Shown here: piece by piece, positions 1-5,478 of the stretch | Layout of the letters: every line of letters begins with the position of its first letter | How positions within the stretch are numbered: the stretch's first letter is position 1 | Source of the DNA: an uncultured Collinsella sp. | GTDB lineage: Bacteria > Actinomycetota > Coriobacteriia > Coriobacteriales > Coriobacteriaceae | DNA length: 7,716 bases | NCBI GenBank assembly: GCA_902490095.1 | Contig: CABUCQ010000102.1 | Location: forward strand, 1-7,716 | Direction: 5' to 3' | Translations under genes and position numbers: made by a program | The notes under the pieces: generated by a model | Told to the model about the DNA's origin: nothing | Seen by the model: the letters and a program-made list of their open reading frames with translations, nothing else | Database searches by the model: none

Positions 1-1
1 G

Positions 2-55
2 GTCACCAAGCACAACCTCAAGTACCGCCGCTACTACCACCAGTTCGACTACTAA
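2..55 (+). CDS. C-terminal end of an unidentified protein (partial)
   Basis: The open frame that enters at base 2 runs for 17 codons to a TAA at 53-55. The residues are VTKHNLKYRRYYHQFDY, a basic and tyrosine-rich tail. I do not recognise the family, and 17 residues are too few to name one. A strong rho-independent terminator about 50 nt downstream on the same strand supports a real plus-strand gene ending here. No other frame ends so neatly before it. The gene begins outside the window, so its role and operon partners cannot be seen. Confidence 0.6.
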   Translation, partial: VTKHNLKYRRYYHQFDY

Positions 56-106
56 GAGCTGGCCGCAGGGCCGATATCTTGGCTGGTTGATATCTCGACC
101 CTACAC

Positions 107-139
107 AAGGGCGTCCGCATTCGCGCGGGCGCCCTTTTT
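107..139 (+). terminator. Rho-independent terminator of the upstream plus-strand gene
   Basis: A 12-bp stem (107-118 AAGGGCGTCCGC with 125-136 GCGGGCGCCCTT, one G-T wobble) closes a 6-nt loop and runs into five T residues at 135-139. It lies about 50 nt after the TAA at 53-55, the expected place for the end of that transcript. The left arm starts with AA, so it could also work weakly on the other strand, but the minus-strand gene facing it appears to have its own hairpin at 411-447. Confidence 0.88.
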
Positions 140-167
140 GCGTTGCCGTCGGCGCAGGGTGTCCTCG

Positions 168-217
168 GCGGAAATCTCATCCCGGAATTTCGGCTCAGAG
201 TGGGATGCGGTTTCCGG
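168..217. repeat. Palindromic unit 1 of the array
   Basis: The left arm GCGGAAATCTCATCCC (168-183) and right arm GGGATGCGGTTTCCGG (202-217) match at 13 of 16 positions when one is inverted. The 18-nt loop (184-201) pairs little. The last four bases (CCGG) are reused as the start of unit 2. Confidence 0.75.
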
Positions 218-260
218 ATGCGTCCCATTCTGAAGCCCCGAAACGGGACGCGCTTTCCGC
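214..260. repeat. Palindromic unit 2 of the array
   Basis: The shortened left arm CCGGATGCGTCCC (214-226) lacks three bases of the half-site. The full right arm GGGACGCGCTTTCCGC is at 245-260. GCGTCCC (220-226) and GGGACGC (245-251) pair perfectly over seven bases. Confidence 0.75.
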
Positions 261-272
261 TTGGGGTCCGAT

Positions 273-322
273 CCGGAAAGCTCATCCCGTTCCGAGCATC
301 AAATCCGGGACATGCTTTCCGC
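273..322. repeat. Palindromic unit 3 of the array
   Basis: The left arm CCGGAAAGCTCATCCC (273-288) pairs with the right arm GGGACATGCTTTCCGC (307-322). GGAAAGC/GCTTTCC and TCCC/GGGA are perfect, with three mismatched positions between them. The loop is 289-306. Confidence 0.75.
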
Positions 323-410
323 GCTCCGCCCCTTGCAGAAAGCGCGTCTCCTTCCAAACACAAATCTTGCGGTACAGCTTCTGCAAAGACGCGAAGTGGC
401 CGCTGACAGC

Positions 411-447
411 AAAGAGGGGCTGCCGAGACAATGCCCGACGGCCCCTC
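411..447 (-). terminator. Probable terminator of the minus-strand two-gene unit
   Basis: On the minus strand GAGGGGC (447-441) and GCCCCTC (420-414) form a 7-bp GC-rich stem followed by TTT (413-411). It starts about 48 nt after the stop codon of the exported heptad-repeat protein gene. The U-tract is short and the loop is about 20 nt, so this is a weaker call than the terminator at 107-139. The plus strand has no T-tract after the hairpin. Confidence 0.5.
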
Positions 448-494
448 CCCTCATAACTTGCTATCGATGCCAATCGCCACAAGGGCGCGGCTGC

Positions 495-2924
495 CTACTT
501 GCTGATCGCGCCCGTCATATAGATAAACTGCACGCGATTTATATGTCCGCCCTGCTCGCCGTTGACAAAGTCCGTCGGCGTAAAGCCGGGGTTGAGCATT
601 TCCTCGATCTTGTCCTTAACGGTGTCGATGACCTGAGTATCGAGATTGCTCGTTCGGTCGGTAAGCTCCTGCATGCCGTTGCCGAGCTCGGATGCGCCGC
701 TGGCAAGCGTACCTGCACCCGAGGAGAGAAGATTCATGCCGCTAGCAAGGCTAGCAGCACCTGTCTTGAGCTGCGCCGCACCGTTGTTGAGCTGTGATGC
801 GCCGTTGGCAAGCGCAGGCGTGGCACCGTTGAGCTGCTGTGTGCCCGCAGCAAGCTGGTCGGTGCCCGCGGCAAGAGCCGCGGCGCCATCGCTCAGCTGA
901 CCCGCGCCCGTTGCTGCAGAGCCAACACCGGCGACAAGACCGGGGTTCACGGCCGTGGGGTTTGCCGGGTTGATCGCGCTGTTCATATAGGCGATGGCTC
1001 CGGCCAGGCTCAGCTGTTGGCCATCCTGGACAGTGGTGTAGCCCTGAATGGCGCTATCGAGCGCGGTGACGGCACCCTGGGCGCAGCCCTGGGCGCCGGC
1101 CGCCTGGGCCAAAGTCGTAACCTGATCGGTAAGCGTGCCAAACATGGACTCGGCACCCTTAAGGTCCTGCGACACCTGCGTGTTAAGACCCTGCGCGCCC
1201 GCAACGGCATTGGATGCAGAATCGAGAAGCGCGGTAAGACCCGTCGCATCGGCGCTCGATGCCGCCGTGGCGGCGGCACCCGCGCTGGTAGCAGCACTGC
1301 CGGCACTTGCGGTGGCGGCATCCAGCTGTGCCGTAGCCTCGCTTAGCTTGGCTGCCGCAGCCTTGGCGGAGTCGAGATCGGCCGCGTTATCCAGCGCGTC
1401 CTGAGCATCGGCGACCGCCGCCTTGGCAGCGGCAATAGATGCAACGGTGCTCTCGGCGCCAGCCTTTGCGCTCTCGGCGTTAGCCTTTGCCGCATCGTTG
1501 CCCATGGCGCTCGCGGCCTGCTTTGCCCCGCCGAGCGCCTGCTGTGCACCGGCAAGGTACTGCCCCTCGCCGCTGAGCGCCGCCGTAAGACCCTGCGGCC
1601 CGTACAGCGCGCTGTAGGCGTTGCCCGACGTAGCGGTCACGGCGTCCTGGGCCGCCTTGGCCGCAGCCTGCGCCTTGGCAAGGTTTGCCTCCTGAGCCTG
1701 CTTGCCCAGCGTCAGCGCGTCGACGTACGTATCGGACCCAGCGGCAATTCCACTTATGCCGCCCGAGATCTGCTGTGCGCTCCCCTGCAGCTTGGAAAGG
1801 CCCGCCGAAAGATCGGACGCACCGCCCTTAAGCTGCACGGCACCGGCATTAACCCCCTCGGCACCGGCATTAAGGTTGCTCACGCCTTCGACCAGCGTGG
1901 GGACCTGCGCGTTGAGCTGACTCGTACCCGCCGCGAGCGCAGCGGCGCCACTGGACAGCGTGCCGGCACCGGTATTGGCCGTGGCAAGCGAGGCCGCGAG
2001 CGTCTTGACACCGTCGGCAACCTGGCCAGCACCGCTATTGGCCGTAGCAATACCGTTGGAGAGCTCCACGAGCTGGCTCGTATCCATGCTGCTCGAGTCC
2101 ACATCGATGGCAAGATTCAGCGGCACGCCGACAATCTGCCAGCCATCAAACTCAAAATCCTCAACATCGGTCGTAATGGTGTAGTCTCCGGTGCTGCCGG
2201 GAATCACCATGTAGGTAAGCTGCGTGTTGGAGCCGTTGGCAGCAACCGTGGCGCCCTCAGCCTCAATATCGTGTGCCTCGGCATCCTTAAGCTGACCGGT
2301 AATCTGAACCAGGTAGTTATCGGCATAATCGCCACCGGTATAGTCGTCATTCTTTTCGACCTTGAGCTTCATGGTGAGCTTGCCGCTCTTGCCCGCCAAA
2401 TCCTTGGCGTCGATATCGCGGCCATCGAGCTGGTATGCCACGGTGACGTTCCACGGCATCTGAGTGTTCTTGTCCAGATCGCCCTGGTAGACAAAGTCCT
2501 GCACTCCCTGGCCCGTAACGGCAACCGACCCGCTGTCGTCCGTTAGTTTTTGAGTCGTCGATAGGTTGGTCACTTTGTTATAGGTGCCGGCATCGTCGAT
2601 CTTGACGCCCTTATTGGCCTCGAAGCTATTGACCACGTAAACACCCGTGCGATTGCCGTCGGCATCGGTTTTGACGTATACGACCTGGTTTTTCTTATAT
2701 CCCGGCGTGCTGTTATCGGAGTCCGTCGCCATCTGTTCACTCGTAGCCGAGGCAGCGCTCGTCGACCCTACGCCGTCGGCGAACACAACGGCACCGGGAA
2801 CGGTAAGGGCCACGGTCAGACCGGCGGCAAGAGCGAGCGCAGCGATGCGCTTATGGGGACGACGTACAAGATCGCGTTGGGCTTTGAGCTCTTTCGAAGC
2901 GGTATCAGTGGTATGGGTATGCAT
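495..2924 (-). CDS. Exported Ala-rich protein with xxxLxxG heptad repeats, YhgE/Pip-like, partner of the MMPL protein
   Basis: The protein has 809 residues. I start it at the ATG at 2924-2922, because GGAAGGA lies 8 nt upstream and a signal sequence follows; the frame stays open further upstream but there overlaps the MMPL gene. Residues 21-49 look like a Sec signal peptide: basic RRPHKR, a hydrophobic run, then a likely cut after V-F-A at 49. Residues 78-280 appear beta-rich, with a DLAGKSGKLTMKL stretch typical of the N-terminal region of YhgE/Pip-like heptad proteins. About 298-395 and 669-755 are arrays of Gly-x-x-x-Leu type heptads. They flank a helical, alanine-rich middle (about 404-640) likely to be coiled coil. 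The C-terminus has a VQFIYMT motif and no membrane anchor, unlike typical YhgE/Pip proteins. There is one cysteine (614). The gene begins 32 nt after the transporter stop, so co-transcription is likely. The exact function is unknown; an envelope role beside the transporter is inference. Confidence 0.82.
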   Translation of the reverse strand: MHTHTTDTASKELKAQRDLVRRPHKRIAALALAAGLTVALTVPGAVVFADGVGSTSAASATSEQMATDSDNSTPGYKKNQVVYVKTDADGNRTGVYVVNSFEANKGVKIDDAGTYNKVTNLSTTQKLTDDSGSVAVTGQGVQDFVYQGDLDKNTQMPWNVTVAYQLDGRDIDAKDLAGKSGKLTMKLKVEKNDDYTGGDYADNYLVQITGQLKDAEAHDIEAEGATVAANGSNTQLTYMVIPGSTGDYTITTDVEDFEFDGWQIVGVPLNLAIDVDSSSMDTSQLVELSNGIATANSGAGQVADGVKTLAASLATANTGAGTLSSGAAALAAGTSQLNAQVPTLVEGVSNLNAGAEGVNAGAVQLKGGASDLSAGLSKLQGSAQQISGGISGIAAGSDTYVDALTLGKQAQEANLAKAQAAAKAAQDAVTATSGNAYSALYGPQGLTAALSGEGQYLAGAQQALGGAKQAASAMGNDAAKANAESAKAGAESTVASIAAAKAAVADAQDALDNAADLDSAKAAAAKLSEATAQLDAATASAGSAATSAGAAATAASSADATGLTALLDSASNAVAGAQGLNTQVSQDLKGAESMFGTLTDQVTTLAQAAGAQGCAQGAVTALDSAIQGYTTVQDGQQLSLAGAIAYMNSAINPANPTAVNPGLVAGVGSAATGAGQLSDGAAALAAGTDQLAAGTQQLNGATPALANGASQLNNGAAQLKTGAASLASGMNLLSSGAGTLASGASELGNGMQELTDRTSNLDTQVIDTVKDKIEEMLNPGFTPTDFVNGEQGGHINRVQFIYMTGAISK

Positions 2925-2956
2925 TGCGGTATTCCTTCCAACTGCTTTGTAAAACG

Positions 2957-5083
2957 TTACTGAGCGGAGCCGTCCGCAGCCGATGCCTCGGTGGTATCCG
3001 AAACCGGATCCTGGGCATCCTTGGGCAAAAAATGAGCTTTGAGCGTGGTCTTGCCGATGAGGCCATCGAGCACATACAGGAAACCCGGCAGCGCAAAGAG
3101 TACGGCGACTAGGGAGATGCTCACGCCGACGCCCAGGAACCAGCCGATCTGCTTGAGCACGCCGTGGCTCGAGATCGCATGGATCAGGAAGCCACTGATC
3201 AGCAGAACCGATCCAGAGGTCAAAACAGGAATCGTGCAAGCTTCCATGGTCTCGAGTAGCGCTTCGCGCTTATGCATGGTCACGCGGTCCTCACGATAGC
3301 GGTCAGCAATCAGGATGCCGTAGTCGACGGCAACGCCCAGCTGGATGGAGCTCACAATTAAGTAGGCGAGGAAGAACTCGTGCATACCGGTGTAGAGCGG
3401 TGCAGCAAAGTTGATCCAGATCGAGGTCTCAATCACGAGCACCAAGATGATCGGCAGGCTCAGCGACTTGGTGGCCAGCAGCAAGACCGCGAACACGGCC
3501 ACGACGGCGATGAGGTCGACCTTGCCCTTATCGACGGTGATGGTGTCCTTAAGGTCGGTGGTGCTCACGCCCTCGCCGGCGAGCATTGCCTTACCCGGAT
3601 AATGTTTGTCCGCGATACAACGAATCTTCTTGACCAGCTTAAATGTACTCGGACCCTCGTAGGGCGCGGTAACCGTGAGCACCAAACGGCTGTAGTGCTC
3701 TCCCTCCACCAGATCGAGCGTGTCCTTTTCGGCCATGCCCGTGGGGATATAGGGACTCGCAACGTCAACATAGCTCTGGATGGACTTGACCTCGGGGAGC
3801 GCCTTGAGCTCATTGGAGAGTGCCTGCTCCTCGCTCACCTCTCCACGGGGAACGAGCACAACGTAGGTATCGGAGTTGCCAAAGACCTCCTTGACCTTGT
3901 CCATATCCTGACCAAGCCGCGTATCCGAACCAAAAATGTGCGAAGTGCCGTAGTAGTACGTGATATCGCTGGAGGTCGATGCCACACGCGCAGGGTAAAC
4001 CACGGCGAGGATCACGACGGCAGCGGGGATACAGACCTTGAGCACCAGACGGGCGAACTTACCCAGCGGCGGGACAAAGGGCCTGTGCTGCGATTTTTGC
4101 ACAAAGCCATCGAACTGAACGAACATCGAAGGAACAAAGGTAAAGACCGATACCAGGCTGATGGCGATACCCTTTGCAAGGGCAAGACCAAGGTCGGGGC
4201 CGATCTTAAACTGCATGGCGGCAAGCGCGATAAAGCCGATGCAGACCGTGCAACCGCTCGAAAACACGGCGACCGAGGACAGGCAGCACGACTGCACCAT
4301 GTCTTCGGCAACGCTGCCGTGGCGGCCACGCTCCTCGTTAAAGCGGTGCAGCAAAAAGACCGAGAAGTCCAGCGCGATGGCAACCTGCAAAATGGAGCCC
4401 GCAGAGTTGGTGACAAAGCTAATCTCGCCAAAGATGAGGTTGGTGCCCCAGTTGATAAACACCGAGACGCCCAGGCCCAGCAGCACCAGGATGGGTTCGG
4501 CCCAGCTGGTAGTCGTGATGACCAGAATCACGAAGATAATCGCTATGACAGCGACCGTGATAATGCTGATCTGCTGCTCGGTCGATGTGGTGGCGAGCGC
4601 GTTAGACATGGCCGAGCCCGTAATGGCGCCCTCGTCGCCCACGATATCTCGAATAGCGTCGGTTGCCTCGATCTCCTTTTCGGAATTAACCGTCACCGTA
4701 AACAGGGCGTTGTTCTTTTTGTAATAGGTCTCAACGGTGTCTTTGTCTTGCGTGGCAAGCGGCTGATCGATATCTGCCGCGTCGTCAAGCCATAGGACCT
4801 CCTCGACGCCGTCGACCTTTTTGATTTTGTCCTTGTATTTGAGCGCCTGAGCGATCGAGACATTGGGCACCATAACGCGACAGTTGGGAATGTCACCCTC
4901 AAACTCATCACCCATGGTATTCAGAGCGACGGTCGACGCCGCTTCGTCGGGCAGATAGCTCGTAATGTCGTAGTTAACGCCTACAAACTGGCGCAGGAAC
5001 AGGCATACCAGTGCTGCCACCGCATAGAACGCGATGATGGGTTTGCGGTGCTTCACGACCCATCGAAATAGCTTCTCTTTCAA
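2957..5083 (-). CDS. MMPL family (RND-type) membrane transporter
   Basis: The protein has 708 residues, about the length of compact MMPL proteins such as Bacillus YdfJ and shorter than mycobacterial MmpL3. It has the RND plan of 12 membrane segments in two halves. Counted from the TTG at 5089 (two residues longer), TM1 is near 18-36, TM2-6 lie in about 173-320, TM7 near 350-366 and TM8-12 in about 524-672. Two large extracytoplasmic domains span about 37-172 and 367-523. The proton-relay aspartates of TM4 and TM10 are present: D241 (in IALDFSVFLLHRF) and D589 (in GVAVDYGILIADRY). The family exports lipids, drugs or other hydrophobic compounds using the proton gradient; the substrate here is unknown. 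Both in-frame starts are TTG. The one at 5083 has GGAGG at a 7-nt distance, while the one at 5089 has it only 1 nt away, so I chose 5083. It is first of two genes, followed by the exported heptad-repeat protein. Confidence 0.9.
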   Translation of the reverse strand: MKEKLFRWVVKHRKPIIAFYAVAALVCLFLRQFVGVNYDITSYLPDEAASTVALNTMGDEFEGDIPNCRVMVPNVSIAQALKYKDKIKKVDGVEEVLWLDDAADIDQPLATQDKDTVETYYKKNNALFTVTVNSEKEIEATDAIRDIVGDEGAITGSAMSNALATTSTEQQISIITVAVIAIIFVILVITTTSWAEPILVLLGLGVSVFINWGTNLIFGEISFVTNSAGSILQVAIALDFSVFLLHRFNEERGRHGSVAEDMVQSCCLSSVAVFSSGCTVCIGFIALAAMQFKIGPDLGLALAKGIAISLVSVFTFVPSMFVQFDGFVQKSQHRPFVPPLGKFARLVLKVCIPAAVVILAVVYPARVASTSSDITYYYGTSHIFGSDTRLGQDMDKVKEVFGNSDTYVVLVPRGEVSEEQALSNELKALPEVKSIQSYVDVASPYIPTGMAEKDTLDLVEGEHYSRLVLTVTAPYEGPSTFKLVKKIRCIADKHYPGKAMLAGEGVSTTDLKDTITVDKGKVDLIAVVAVFAVLLLATKSLSLPIILVLVIETSIWINFAAPLYTGMHEFFLAYLIVSSIQLGVAVDYGILIADRYREDRVTMHKREALLETMEACTIPVLTSGSVLLISGFLIHAISSHGVLKQIGWFLGVGVSISLVAVLFALPGFLYVLDGLIGKTTLKAHFLPKDAQDPVSDTTEASAADGSAQ

Positions 5084-5123
5084 CCTCAATCCTCCATAAC
5101 GCTCAGCCTATGTTTTGCTCTTT

Positions 5124-5158
5124 GTTATATTCCACATTTGGTAGTTATACAACATGTG
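5124..5158 (-). promoter_or_regulatory. Candidate promoter and operator of the MMPL unit
   Basis: On the minus strand TTGTAT (5152-5147) and TATAAC (5129-5124) are 17 nt apart and resemble -35 and -10 boxes; the -10 matches consensus at five of six. This would start the transcript near 5117, leaving a leader of about 34 nt before the TTG at 5083. Over the -35 and spacer lies an imperfect dyad: CACATTTG (5133-5140) and CAACATGTG (5150-5158), complementary apart from one extra base. It could bind a repressor. MMPL genes are often under TetR-type control, but no regulator gene is in the window. The assignment is inference from motif and position. Confidence 0.42.
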
Positions 5159-5245
5159 TAGGATAAAGGCGCCATAAAGATATGCGATTGACGCGGTCCC
5201 GGAGCCAAAACAGCCGCTGCAGAAGCAGTTCGGAAAAGGTCCTCA

Positions 5246-5295
5246 GCGGAAACTGCATCCCAGTTTTTAGACGAAAAACGGGATATGGTTTCTGG
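5246..5295. repeat. REP-like palindrome, single unit, same family as the 168-384 array
   Basis: The left arm GCGGAAACTGCATCCC (5246-5261) and right arm GGGATATGGTTTCTGG (5280-5295) are the same half-sites found in the array about 5 kb away. Here the inner part also pairs: GTTTTT (5263-5268) with AAAAAC (5274-5279), leaving a 5-nt loop. This makes a long, nearly continuous hairpin over 5247-5294. It lies between two divergent promoters, so it is probably not a terminator for either neighbouring gene. Confidence 0.8.
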
Positions 5296-5364
5296 TTGGC
5301 CTAGATAATCGTCAGATTTAGCTGAGCGTCTGCCCCTATGTTTCCAAATGAATACGCTGTGAGC

Positions 5365-5385
5365 CGAGGAGAACGATTCTCCCCG
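5365..5385. promoter_or_regulatory. Short perfect dyad upstream of the his promoter candidate
   Basis: GGAGAA (5368-5373) and TTCTCC (5377-5382) are exact inverted repeats around CGA. One mismatch further out, CG/CG pairs extend the symmetry to 5365-5385. It sits just where the -35 region of the his transcript would fall and could be an operator. No binding protein can be named. Confidence 0.35.
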
Positions 5386-5397
5386 CAAACACTCTAG

Positions 5398-5403
5398 TAT
5401 GCT
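5398..5403 (+). promoter_or_regulatory. Weak candidate -10 box for the his operon
   Basis: TATGCT matches four of six bases of the -10 consensus and stands in an AT-rich patch. It would place the transcript start near 5410, directly before the leader hairpin. No good -35 box is found 16-18 nt upstream, where the dyad at 5365-5385 lies instead. Treat it as a guess. Confidence 0.28.
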
Positions 5404-5411
5404 AAAGTACC

Positions 5412-5443
5412 CAGAAAACCGGCGGAGCTATGCCGGTCTTCTG
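5412..5443 (+). other. Leader hairpin before hisZG
   Basis: CAGAAAACCGGC (5412-5423) and GCCGGTCTTCTG (5432-5443) pair over 12 positions with one mismatch around an 8-nt loop. If the transcript starts near 5410 this hairpin caps its 5' end. A pyrimidine-rich stretch follows rather than a U-run, so it is not a convincing terminator on the plus strand. It leaves the hisZG ribosome-binding site (5465-5470) free. A role in mRNA stability or leader regulation is possible. Confidence 0.5.
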
Positions 5444-5478
5444 CTCTATATGAAACACAGCATGAGGAGGCTCACCAG

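Larger units (their letters stand above)
168..384. repeat. Tandem array of REP-like palindromes in a convergent intergenic region
   Basis: This gene-free stretch is built from copies of a 16-bp half-site close to GCGGAAAnCnCATCCC in alternating orientation, so that pairs form hairpins. Forward copies lie at 168-183, 214-226 (three bases short), 273-288 and 335-350. Inverted copies lie at 202-217, 245-260 and 307-322. Pairs 168-217, 214-260 and 273-322 each fold with the CCC/GGG end nearest the loop. The first two pairs share bases 214-217. A degenerate fourth pair is 335-343 with 377-384 (GCAGAAAGC and GCTTCTGC). The layout resembles BIMEs made of REP sequences in other bacteria, between the 3' ends of two convergent genes. 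The family is unidentified. Short reading frames crossing the array only translate the repeats. Confidence 0.82.
5084..5478. other. Divergent intergenic region between the MMPL unit and the his operon
   Basis: This stretch of about 395 nt separates two divergently transcribed units, and I see no credible gene in it. From left to right it holds the ribosome-binding site of the MMPL gene (GGAGG, 5091-5095 on the minus strand), an AT-rich candidate promoter with a dyad (5124-5158), one palindrome of the same family as the array at 168-384, a perfect short dyad (5365-5385), a candidate his promoter and a leader hairpin (5412-5443). Bases 5160-5245 and 5296-5364 show nothing I can name. Confidence 0.7.

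Noticed and set aside
73..94. Two GATATC sites, 10 nt apart, after the first gene
   Set aside because: GATATC is its own complement, so a pair always looks like a hairpin. With six bases and no further pairing it is likely chance.
52..363. Minus-strand frame of 103 codons over the palindrome array
   Set aside because: It only translates the repeats and the terminator; there is no domain, and the array explains the sequence.
168..384. CRISPR array
   Set aside because: The repeats alternate in orientation, differ from each other and have no uniform spacers; no cas gene is present.
2925..3239. Upstream extension of the exported protein gene, inside the MMPL coding region
   Set aside because: The extra 105 residues are Arg/Pro/Cys-rich shadow sequence. 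The ATG at 2924 has a good ribosome-binding site and is followed by a signal peptide.
3380..4795. Long plus-strand open frame (471 codons) antisense to the MMPL gene
   Set aside because: Its translation is rich in His, Asp, Arg and Gln without any domain. It mirrors the codon bias of the real membrane protein gene on the other strand.
5125..5388. Minus-strand frame of 87 codons in the divergent intergenic region
   Set aside because: It crosses the palindrome and the candidate promoter, has no recognisable features, and begins inside the perfect dyad region with no convincing ribosome-binding site.
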